A DNA stretch of 6,058 bases, taken from positions 1 to 6,058 of the forward strand of contig JAPPNT010000086.1 in the NCBI GenBank assembly GCA_028873745.1, given 5' to 3'. A program made the position numbers and the translations under genes. Under the pieces are notes generated by a model. The model was given only the letters and a program-made list of their open reading frames with translations. It had not been told where the DNA came from and searched no databases. This document shows, in pieces, positions 1 through 5,027 of the stretch. This stretch comes from Chloroflexota bacterium (GTDB lineage: Bacteria; Chloroflexota; Dehalococcoidia; Lucifugimonadales; UBA1127). Numbering within the stretch: the first letter of the stretch is position 1; every line of letters begins with the position of its first letter.

Positions 1-814
1 CGCCGGTGATGTTGAACAGAACACCCTTCGCGCCCTCAATGGAGACCTCGAGGAGCGGGCAGGACACGGCGGCGCGGGCGGCGATGATGGCGCGGCGCTC
101 GCCGGCGCCGGTGCCGATGCCGAGCCAGGAGGGTCCGGCGTGGGACATGACGGACTTCACGTCGGCGAAGTCGAGGTTGATTTCGCCGGGAACGGTGACG
201 AGCTCGGCGATGGACTGGACGGCCTGCAGGAGGACGTCGTCGGCCATGGAGAAGGCGTTGGAGATCGTGACCTCCTCGCCGCTGATGGCGCTCAGGCGGT
301 CGTTGGGGATGACGATGAGGGAGTCGACCTTGTCGCGCAGCCGCTGGATGCCGTCGTCGGCGTGGCGGCGGCGGTGGGCGCCCTCGAAGGAGAAGGGCTT
401 GGTGACGACCGCGACGGTGAGGGCGCCGGTCTCGCGGGCGATCTCAGCGACGACGGGCGCGGAGCCGGTGCCGGTGCCGCCGCCCATGCCGGCGGCGACG
501 AAGACCATGTCGGCGCCCTTGACGAGGTCGGTGAGGTGCTCGCGGCTCTCCTCGGCGGCGAGACGGCCGACCTCGGGGTCGCCGCCGACGCCAAGGCCGC
601 GGGTGAGGCGCTCGCCAACCTGGACGCGCATGGGCACGTCGCAGCGCTGGAGGGCTTGGGAGTCGGTGTTGACGACGACGTAGTCAACGCCGGGGATGGG
701 CGTGCGGAACATGCGGTTGACGGCATTGGAGCCGCCGCCGCCGGCGCCGATCACCTTGATCAGCGGCGCCTGGTTGTTGCCGAAGTTGCCGGGTTGGTTC
801 TGGAACTCTGCCAT
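1..814 (-). CDS. ftsZ: Cell division protein FtsZ, N-terminal 271 residues (3' end outside window)
   Basis: FtsZ is the tubulin-like GTPase that polymerises into the cytoplasmic Z ring and organises division. Reading from the ATG at 814, the visible 271 residues hold the nucleotide-binding start IKVIGAGGGGSNAVNRM (19-35), VVVNTDSQAL (46-55), the tubulin signature GGGTGTGS (111-118), VVTKPFSFEG (136-145), IPNDRL (169-174), and the T7 synergy loop NLDFAD (213-218), which supplies the Asp residues that activate GTP hydrolysis across the subunit interface. The frame is still open at base 2, where it reads GVLFNITG, so the end of the C-terminal domain and the FtsA-binding tail are missing. The start is supported by a strong purine-rich ribosome site and by family alignment. 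It follows ftsA by 37 nt and is probably co-transcribed with it. The segment after the T7 loop (MSHAGPSWLGIG, 223-234) departs from the usual AGSALMGIG type. All catalytic motifs are intact. Confidence 0.97.
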   Translation of the reverse strand, partial: MAEFQNQPGNFGNNQAPLIKVIGAGGGGSNAVNRMFRTPIPGVDYVVVNTDSQALQRCDVPMRVQVGERLTRGLGVGGDPEVGRLAAEESREHLTDLVKGADMVFVAAGMGGGTGTGSAPVVAEIARETGALTVAVVTKPFSFEGAHRRRHADDGIQRLRDKVDSLIVIPNDRLSAISGEEVTISNAFSMADDVLLQAVQSIAELVTVPGEINLDFADVKSVMSHAGPSWLGIGTGAGERRAIIAARAAVSCPLLEVSIEGAKGVLFNITG

Positions 815-820
815 GGGGAT

Positions 821-832
821 CTCCTTCCTCCT
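821..832 (-). promoter_or_regulatory. Strong ribosome binding site of ftsZ
   Basis: On the minus strand the ftsZ start is preceded by AGGAGGAAGGAG, which ends 6 nt before the ATG at 814. It contains both a full AGGAGG and an AAGGAG match to the 16S rRNA tail. It is the strongest ribosome site in the window, which fits the need to make much more FtsZ than FtsA from a shared transcript. The link to dosage is inference. Confidence 0.8.
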
Positions 833-851
833 GCGCTTTGCCGGCGGCAGC

Positions 852-2111
852 CTAGCTGGCAGCCTTGCTCATGCGATCCTTGAGCCAGCTCAGGGGGCCG
901 GCATTGGCCTGAGCGTAGCTTTCGTTGAACTTCCGTCTCCGCTCCTGCTCCCGCAGGGACTCCGCGGACCGCGGCTGCCGGGAGGCCCAGTGCAGGGCGC
1001 CCGTGCCGGCGGCGAACGCAGCGTCCCGCAGGTCGTAGGGGAGACCCAGGTCCTCCGGCACGCCGAAGCGCACAGGGGGGCCGAGCTGCTGCCGCGCCAC
1101 GCGCTCGATGCCACGCAGAGCGGAGCCGCCGCCGGTCAGCACGAGGCCGGCCGGAGGCAGGGTGGGGAATCCGAAGCTCTCCAGCTTGGCGTCGGCGAAG
1201 CGAAAGAGCTCGGCGGCGCGCTCGTGGAGGTAGCGGGCGATGGCGCGGCGCTCGAAACGCACGACGCGGCCGTCGGCGGGGGACTCGATCTCGAGGGACT
1301 CGTCGCCCATGATGTCGAGCGCGGCCTGGCCGTAGCGGACCTTGATCTCCTCGGCCGTCTCCGGGGCCACGTTCAGGGCGAGGGAGAGGTCCGTGGTGAA
1401 CTGGCTTCCGCCGAGGGGCAGGACGCCGGTGTTCCAGAGGGCGCCGTGGCGGTAGACGGCGACGGTGGTCACGCCGCCGCCGATGTCCATGAGCACGACG
1501 CCGCGCTCCATCTCCTCCGCCGTCAGGACCGCCTCGGCGGCCGCGACGGGGGCGGCGACGATGCCCTCGACCTTGACGCGGGCGCTCTCGACGGTGCCGA
1601 CCAGGGCGTTGATGGAGGAAGCCTCACCGGTGACGCACACGGTCTCCATCTCAATCTTGAGGGCGTGCATGCCGATGGGGTTTCGCACGTTCCGCAGGCC
1701 GTCAATGGAGCATGAACGGGGCAGCTTGTGGATGAGGGTCCTGCGAGTCGAGAGGCCCTCCGGGTGGGCGGCCTCCGTGGCGAGTTCCAGCTCGGTTTGG
1801 GTGACGGCGGCTTCCTCGCTGACGGAGTGGAGGGCGCCCCAGGAGACCTGGGCATCGAGGTGGCTGCCGGATACGGTGACGAAGGCGGAAGTTGCAGGGA
1901 CTCCGGCGGCAAAGCGGGCGTCTTCGACGGATTCGCGGATGCTCTCGCGGGCCTCGCCGGCGTCGACGACGACCCCCTTGCGGATGCCGGCGGCGGGAGC
2001 GATGCCCGCACCGAGCACCTCTGCCCCGCCGTACCCGTCAGAGCGGCCGATGAGGGTGAGCACCTTGGTTGTGCCCACATCTATGACTGCAAACGTGACG
2101 TCCCTGGACAT
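852..2111 (-). CDS. ftsA: Cell division protein FtsA (actin-like Z-ring membrane tether)
   Basis: FtsA is an actin-family ATPase that binds the FtsZ tail and anchors the Z ring to the inner face of the membrane. The 419-residue product, near the usual 400-430, shows the family order: phosphate-1 loop VIDVGTTK (9-16), the FtsA-specific 1C region (about residues 85-160, including HKLPRSCSIDGLRN), phosphate-2 loop VLMDIGGGVTTVAVY (206-220), and the adenosine motif LVLTGGGSALRGI (323-335). The end, PLSWLKDRMSKAAS (406-419), follows a charged linker and looks like the short amphipathic membrane-targeting helix. The ATG at 2111 is chosen because homology begins there (MSRDVTFAVIDVG) and a GGAGAAAGGGA purine tract precedes it. 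An in-frame ATG at 2204 would add 31 Arg/Pro-rich residues with no family support and would run through a hairpin. A 37-nt gap to ftsZ implies one operon. No ftsQ lies upstream. Confidence 0.96.
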   Translation of the reverse strand: MSRDVTFAVIDVGTTKVLTLIGRSDGYGGAEVLGAGIAPAAGIRKGVVVDAGEARESIRESVEDARFAAGVPATSAFVTVSGSHLDAQVSWGALHSVSEEAAVTQTELELATEAAHPEGLSTRRTLIHKLPRSCSIDGLRNVRNPIGMHALKIEMETVCVTGEASSINALVGTVESARVKVEGIVAAPVAAAEAVLTAEEMERGVVLMDIGGGVTTVAVYRHGALWNTGVLPLGGSQFTTDLSLALNVAPETAEEIKVRYGQAALDIMGDESLEIESPADGRVVRFERRAIARYLHERAAELFRFADAKLESFGFPTLPPAGLVLTGGGSALRGIERVARQQLGPPVRFGVPEDLGLPYDLRDAAFAAGTGALHWASRQPRSAESLREQERRRKFNESYAQANAGPLSWLKDRMSKAAS

Positions 2112-2126
2112 ATCGCGTCCCTTTCT

Positions 2127-2154
2127 CCGGTCCCGCGGCGCGTTGCGGGACCGG
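2127..2154 (-). repeat. Perfect 10-bp hairpin just upstream of the ftsA ribosome site
   Basis: CCGGTCCCGC (2127-2136) and GCGGGACCGG (2145-2154) are perfect inverted repeats around an 8-nt loop. In the minus-strand transcript the hairpin ends immediately before the GGAGAAAGGGA tract that serves ftsA, so the ribosome site stays single-stranded. No T-run follows, so it is not a classical terminator. It may be an mRNA stability or processing element, or a chance product of high GC. The pairing is seen; the role is inference. Confidence 0.6.
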
Positions 2155-2232
2155 CGGCTCCAGTGTCCCAGTCCTGCCCTTCCCGGGCGGCTGGGGAGTT
2201 TCATTCAGTTCTCCCGATGAACGTCGCCAGGT

Positions 2233-2346
2233 ACACAGGGGCAGTGGCCGAGGGGAGGACGGTTTGGTCATGGCAGGCATCGCCGTCCGCGTGGCCAGGC
2301 TTGCTTGAGAGGGGCGCCTGAAGGGAGGTGGCCCCTGCCCCTGTGT
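2233..2346 (-). repeat. Long-range inverted repeat in the rsmH-ftsA gap, possible structured leader RNA
   Basis: Bases 2233-2249 (ACACAGGGGCAGTGGCC) pair with 2330-2346 in 16 of 17 positions. The 80 nt enclosed can form two smaller stems: 2257-2262 with 2283-2288 (GGACGG/CCGTCC) and 2296-2300 with 2316-2320 (CAGGC/GCCTG). Together these make a three-way-junction shape. It starts 12 nt after the rsmH stop codon and lies 121 nt upstream of the ftsA start, so in the minus-strand transcript it would be a leader or intercistronic structure for ftsA. I recognise no known riboswitch or ncRNA family. The inner stems are short and could be chance in GC-rich DNA; the outer 17-bp arm is less likely to be. 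A 114-bp miniature element with terminal inverted repeats is an alternative, but I see no target-site duplication. Confidence 0.45.
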
Positions 2347-2358
2347 CACTGACTGCAT

Positions 2359-3285
2359 CTACCTGGAGGCATCGCCTCCTTCCAACCGTTGGCCCGCCCG
2401 CAAGCGAGCGGACCTGCTTCGCGTGTTTGACGCGACCTCCTCACGGGAGGGGGTTATTGGCTTCTTCGTGAGAACTCTCAGCACGGTGGACTCCCTGAGT
2501 GTGGTCTTCACCAGCCGGTCCTCTATGGAGTGGTAGCTGATGACCACCAACCGGCCGCCGGGATGCAGCGAAGCCGCCGCAGCCGCGAGGGCCGTTCGGA
2601 TGGCGTCGACCTCGCCGTTCACCTCCATGCGGATGCCCTGAAACGTTCGGGTGGCCGGGTGTGTCCGGCCCCGCCGTCCCAGCGTTTCCTGGACAACCTC
2701 CGCCAGGTGAACGGTGCTCCGGATGGGCCTCCGCCGGACGATGGCCCTCGCGACCCTTCGCGCTCGCGGTTCCTCACCGTACTGGTGGAGGACCCAGGCG
2801 AGATCGCGTTCCGGGTAGCGGTTGACCACGTCGGCAGCGGTGAGGGCGTCGTCGGGGCCGAAGCGCATGTCGAGGGGCCCGTCGCGGAGGAAGCTGAAGC
2901 CGCGCTCGCCGTCCTCTACCTGCAGGCTTGAGATCCCGAGATCGAGGAGCACCCCCATGAGGGGCCGCCCCGCCAGGTACTCCGCCTGCCCGGCCAGCGT
3001 CGTGTACGACGCGTTGACCAGCCGGACCCGCTCGCCGAAGGGCTCCAGCCGCGCCCTCGCCGTGGCCAGCGCCGCCGGGTCTCTGTCGAGGCCGAGGACG
3101 ACACAGCCCGGCGCGGCGCTGAGGATGGCCTCCGCGTGGCCGCCCTCGCCCACCGTGCAATCGATATACGCGCCCGCCGAGTCCACCGCCAGCGCCTCGA
3201 CCGCCTCTGTGACAAGGACGGACCGGTGCACCGGCTCGGGCCCGGCAACGTGTGGCGTCACTTGGTAACGAACCCCAATGGGCAA
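2359..3285 (-). CDS. rsmH: 16S rRNA (cytosine-N4-)methyltransferase RsmH (MraW)
   Basis: RsmH uses S-adenosylmethionine to methylate N4 of C1402 in the 16S rRNA decoding centre. It usually heads the dcw cell-division cluster. Read from 3285 the product has 308 residues, normal for the family. Motifs in order are HRSVLVTEAVEAL (20-32), the SAM loop YIDCTVGEGGH (40-50), GLDRDP (65-70), LLDLGISSLQVEDGERGFSF (113-132), GPLDMRF (136-142), HPATRTFQGIR (209-219), VISYHSIEDRLVK (248-260), and the terminal LTKKPITPS with RSRSARLR (272-296). All are intact. The start is uncertain: TTG at 3285 is the longest choice near a good promoter but has no ribosome site, while GTG at 3261 gives a 300-residue protein starting MTPHVAGPEPVHRSV and suits the family as well. 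Neither has a clear Shine-Dalgarno. ftsA follows after 247 nt, with no ftsL-like membrane protein between. mraZ is absent upstream. Confidence 0.95.
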   Translation of the reverse strand: MPIGVRYQVTPHVAGPEPVHRSVLVTEAVEALAVDSAGAYIDCTVGEGGHAEAILSAAPGCVVLGLDRDPAALATARARLEPFGERVRLVNASYTTLAGQAEYLAGRPLMGVLLDLGISSLQVEDGERGFSFLRDGPLDMRFGPDDALTAADVVNRYPERDLAWVLHQYGEEPRARRVARAIVRRRPIRSTVHLAEVVQETLGRRGRTHPATRTFQGIRMEVNGEVDAIRTALAAAAASLHPGGRLVVISYHSIEDRLVKTTLRESTVLRVLTKKPITPSREEVASNTRSRSARLRAGQRLEGGDASR

Positions 3286-3293
3286 TGCCCATT
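3277..3293. promoter_or_regulatory. 8-bp perfect palindrome over the rsmH start (operator or 5' mRNA hairpin)
   Basis: AATGGGCA (3277-3284), one central base, then TGCCCATT (3286-3293) form a perfect dyad. It lies just downstream of the predicted rsmH transcription start (about 3302) and contains the candidate TTG start at 3285. As DNA this is a repressor-like position. As RNA it would give a 6-bp stem with a 5-nt loop at the very 5' end of the message. It does not match the TGGGN direct-repeat pattern of MraZ boxes. Function is unproven. Confidence 0.5.
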
Positions 3294-3309
3294 TGGTGAC
3301 AGTAGCGTC

Positions 3310-3338
3310 ATTAGATAGCTTCCGAGTCGGTTTGTCAA
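3310..3338 (-). promoter_or_regulatory. Sigma-70-type promoter of rsmH (-35 TTGACA, -10 TCTAAT)
   Basis: On the minus strand a perfect -35 hexamer TTGACA (3338-3333) is followed after exactly 17 bp by TCTAAT (3315-3310), which matches TATAAT at five of six positions. Transcription would begin near 3302. That is about 17 nt before the TTG start at 3285 or about 41 nt before the GTG at 3261. It is the best promoter match in the window and probably drives rsmH and the division genes downstream. No site of similar quality was found before ftsA. Confidence 0.72.
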
Positions 3339-3376
3339 TACCTTTTTGAAACTAGTCTTAGAATTCACCGACAACT

Positions 3377-3397
3377 CGTCACAACCACTTTGTAACG
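3377..3397. promoter_or_regulatory. Dyad site A with GTCACAA / TTGTAAC half-sites
   Basis: CGTCACAA (3377-3384) and TTGTAACG (3390-3397) are inverted copies differing at one base, separated by 5 bp. The half-site matches those of the dyad at 3505-3528 in the same intergenic region. The site lies upstream of the rsmH -35 element, a position open to an activator or to a repressor acting at a distance. No regulator family can be named from the sequence. Confidence 0.45.
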
Positions 3398-3504
3398 TCC
3401 TGCAGATAAGACTGCCTCTTGCTTCCATATCTGCACCGGCCGCCCCGCGGCATTTGCCAGAGCTTAACCGTCTTCCCCTTCGAGCGCAATACCTGTCCCG
3501 AAAT

Positions 3505-3528
3505 CGATTGTCACAATCGGTTGTGACG
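3505..3528. promoter_or_regulatory. Dyad site B: overlapping palindromes around TTGTCACAA and TTGTGAC
   Basis: Two dyads overlap here. CGATTGT (3505-3511) and ACAATCG (3513-3519) form a perfect palindrome about the C at 3512. GTCACAA (3510-3516) and TTGTGAC (3521-3527) form a perfect 7-bp inverted repeat with a 4-bp spacer. The second shares its half-site with the dyad at 3377-3397, about 130 bp away. The site is upstream of the possible moaB -10 element. It looks like an operator for a dimeric regulator, whose identity I cannot infer. Confidence 0.5.
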
Positions 3529-3571
3529 AACACGTCCAAGCGTCGAATCGGGAGGGCGAGCCGGCCCCCTA

Positions 3572-3580
3572 TGGTAAGAT
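3572..3580 (+). promoter_or_regulatory. Possible extended -10 promoter of moaB
   Basis: TGGTAAGAT has the TGn extension plus a -10-like TAAGAT (four of six matches). It is placed to start transcription about 25 nt before the GTG start of moaB. No good -35 lies 17 bp upstream, which an extended -10 can tolerate. An alternative is TTGTGA (3521-3526) with TCGAAT (3543-3548) at 16 bp, overlapping dyad site B. Both are weak matches. Confidence 0.33.
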
Positions 3581-3612
3581 GATGGCAGCCGCAATCCCAC
3601 AGAGGTGCATCC

Positions 3613-4104
3613 GTGTACACCGTAGCCGTCCTGACCAGCAGCGACGCCGGTTCCCAAGGTGAGCGTGACGACACAAGCGGGCAGGCAGTCGTCGAGATGG
3701 CGTCCGCCGCCGGGTTCGAGGTCGCGATCCGCGAGGTGATTCCGGACGACTACGACATGATCGTGGACCGGCTGACGCGGTGGTCGCAGCAGGTCAACGT
3801 CATCCTGACCACGGGCGGGACAGGCTTCGGACCGCGGGACGTGACGCCGGAGGCGACGCGGGCTGTCGTCGACCGGCTTGCGCCGGGGATCTCGGAGTAC
3901 ATGCGGTCGAAGACGTCGGAGTTCACGACGCTGTCGTACCTCAGCCGGGGCGTCTCGGGCACGCGGGGCGGGTGCCTCATCGTCAACCTGCCCGGCAGCC
4001 CGCGCGGCGTGCGTCAGTGCCTGGACATCCTGCTGCCGCTGCTGCCGCACGCGCTGCAGACCATGGAGGGGCCGACGCCGCAGCACCCGACGGAGTCGTT
4101 GTAG
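3613..4104 (+). CDS. moaB: MoaB/MogA-family molybdenum cofactor biosynthesis protein
   Basis: This family binds molybdopterin and, in MogA-type members, adenylates it with ATP ahead of molybdate insertion in the cytoplasm. The 163-residue product has the full single-domain fold with its motifs: AVLTSSDAGSQGERDDTSG (5-23), ILTTGGTGFGPRDVTPEAT (64-82) with the TTGGTG nucleotide/MPT loop and the conserved Asp and Glu, SRGVSGTRGG (111-120), and NLPGSPRGVR (125-134) ending in LPHALQ (144-149). The length is typical for MoaB/MogA and far shorter than MoeA or CinA fusions. The start is GTG, supported by AGAGGTG at 3601-3607 with a 5-nt spacer. It is divergent from rsmH and lies 143 nt before trmD on the same strand, so the two may be co-transcribed. 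No other Mo-cofactor gene is in view. Sequence alone does not separate MoaB from MogA activity. Confidence 0.93.
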   Translation: MYTVAVLTSSDAGSQGERDDTSGQAVVEMASAAGFEVAIREVIPDDYDMIVDRLTRWSQQVNVILTTGGTGFGPRDVTPEATRAVVDRLAPGISEYMRSKTSEFTTLSYLSRGVSGTRGGCLIVNLPGSPRGVRQCLDILLPLLPHALQTMEGPTPQHPTESL

Positions 4105-4247
4105 CTGCAGCCGAGCGTTATGTGGATTACTGTCGCGCAGGCTCGTAGCTGAACACGCCGAAAGCGCTCGTTTTCCGGGCCCGGGTGGGCTGCGGGCCGG
4201 ATCAAGGACGAAAACCCCGATCTCAGAAGGGCCAAAAACAGGGCGTT

Positions 4248-5015
4248 ATGGACATCTCCATCCTCACTCTCTTCCCCGGCATGTTCGCCGGGCCGCTGGA
4301 CCAGAGCATCCTGGGCCGCGTGCAGGAGCGCGGGCTGGTGCGCGTCTCGCTGCACAACATCCGCGACTACGCCGAGGACCGGCACCATGTGGTCGACGAC
4401 GCGCCCTTCGGCGGCGGGCCGGGGATGGTGATGAAGCCCGAGCCCCTCTTCCGCGCTGTCGAGGCCGTGCGAGCGGAGCTGGCGGAGCGGGCCGGGGCTG
4501 ACGTGGCCGGGTCCGCGCCGGTCATCCTCCTCTCGCCGCAGGGACGGCCGTTCACGCAGGCCGTCGCGAGGGAGCTGGCCGCGCACGAAGCGCTCGTCTT
4601 CATCTGCGGGCGGTACGAGGGTATCGACGCGCGCGCGGAAGAGGCGCTGGCCACCGACGCCATCTCCATCGGCGACTACGTGCTCACCGGCGGCGAGATC
4701 CCGGCAATGGCCATCGTCGACGCGGTGGTGCGGCTGCTGCCGGGCGCGCTGGGCGACGACGCCTCGGCACAGGACGACTCGTTCTCGGACGGGTTGCTGG
4801 AGGGGCCGTCGTACACGCGGCCGGCCGAGTACCGGGGCATGGCGGCGCCGGAAGTGCTGCTCTCAGGCGACCACGGGGCCGTCGCGCGGTGGCGGCGACG
4901 GCAGGCGCTGCTGCGCACGTGGCAGCGGCGGCTGGACCTGCTGGCGAGCGCGGAGCTCTCGGAAGAAGACCGGGCGTACCTGCGGGAGCTGGAGCAGGGC
5001 GGCGCGACGGAGTAG
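4248..5015 (+). CDS. trmD: tRNA (guanine-N1-)-methyltransferase TrmD
   Basis: TrmD methylates N1 of G37, next to the anticodon of tRNAs reading CNN codons, using SAM. This prevents +1 frameshifting and is usually essential. The 255-residue protein is full length and carries the whole family pattern: MDISILTLFPGMF (1-13), HNIRDYAEDRH with VDDAPFGGGPGMVMKPEP (36-66), the trefoil-knot strands VILLSPQGRPFTQ (92-104), FICGRYEGIDAR (118-129) and ISIGDYVLTGGEIPA (139-153), then DDSFSDGLLEGPSYTRP (176-192). D181 there corresponds to the catalytic Asp169 of the E. coli enzyme. The ATG at 4248 is chosen because homology starts there. An in-frame ATG at 4185 would add 21 Lys/Gly-rich residues. The ribosome site is weak (AGGG 4 nt upstream). 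The usual partners rpsP, rimM and rplS are not adjacent. The stop is 12 nt from the convergent gene's stop. Confidence 0.97.
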   Translation: MDISILTLFPGMFAGPLDQSILGRVQERGLVRVSLHNIRDYAEDRHHVVDDAPFGGGPGMVMKPEPLFRAVEAVRAELAERAGADVAGSAPVILLSPQGRPFTQAVARELAAHEALVFICGRYEGIDARAEEALATDAISIGDYVLTGGEIPAMAIVDAVVRLLPGALGDDASAQDDSFSDGLLEGPSYTRPAEYRGMAAPEVLLSGDHGAVARWRRRQALLRTWQRRLDLLASAELSEEDRAYLRELEQGGATE

Positions 5016-5024
5016 GCGTCGCCG
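5000..5024. terminator. Possible bidirectional hairpin between trmD and the convergent gene
   Basis: CGGC and GACG, separated by a 2-nt bulge (5000-5009), can pair with CGTCGCCG (5017-5024) across a 7-nt loop holding the trmD stop. It is the only structure in the 12-nt convergent gap, where two transcripts meet head-on. No T-run follows on either strand, so an intrinsic terminator is doubtful. Confidence 0.22.
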
Positions 5025-5027
5025 AGG

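Larger units (their letters stand above)
3286..3612. other. Divergent intergenic region between rsmH and moaB
   Basis: These 327 nt separate two divergently transcribed genes and are visibly richer in A/T than the flanking coding DNA. They hold a consensus-like rsmH promoter near the left end, two related dyad sites, and a possible extended -10 for moaB near the right end. Open frames across it on either strand give low-complexity translations with no recognisable domain, so I see no gene here. No tRNA or small-RNA structure was recognised. Confidence 0.7.

Noticed and set aside
140..1715. Long plus-strand frames across ftsZ and ftsA
   Set aside because: They are antisense shadows typical of high-GC genes, with biased Gly/Ala/Asp/Val composition and no domain.
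2112..2204. 31-residue N-terminal extension of FtsA
   Set aside because: The extra residues are Arg/Pro-rich without family support, and the purine tract and homology place the start at 2111.
2233..2346. Reading the inverted repeat as a MITE or insertion remnant
   Set aside because: No target-site duplication flanks it and no second copy is in the window; kept only as an alternative explanation.
2038..2358. 106-codon minus-strand frame starting right after the rsmH stop, in the usual ftsL position
   Set aside because: It is Pro/Arg/Ser-rich with no membrane helix, overlaps the start of ftsA, contains the inverted-repeat structures, and has no FtsL-like feature.
3277..3300. MraZ box upstream of rsmH
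   Set aside because: TGGG occurrences are 14 nt apart rather than in the 10-nt direct repeats expected for MraZ, and no mraZ gene is present.
3258..3674. Minus-strand frame through the divergent region into moaB
   Set aside because: It runs through a promoter region and antisense to moaB; the translation has no recognisable features.
4165..4205. GC-rich palindromic stretch CCGGGCCCGG as a terminator of moaB
   Set aside because: The pairing is short and bulged with no T-run; probably base composition.
4185..4247. N-terminal extension of TrmD from an upstream in-frame ATG
   Set aside because: TrmD homology begins at MDISILTLFP (4248); the extension is low complexity.
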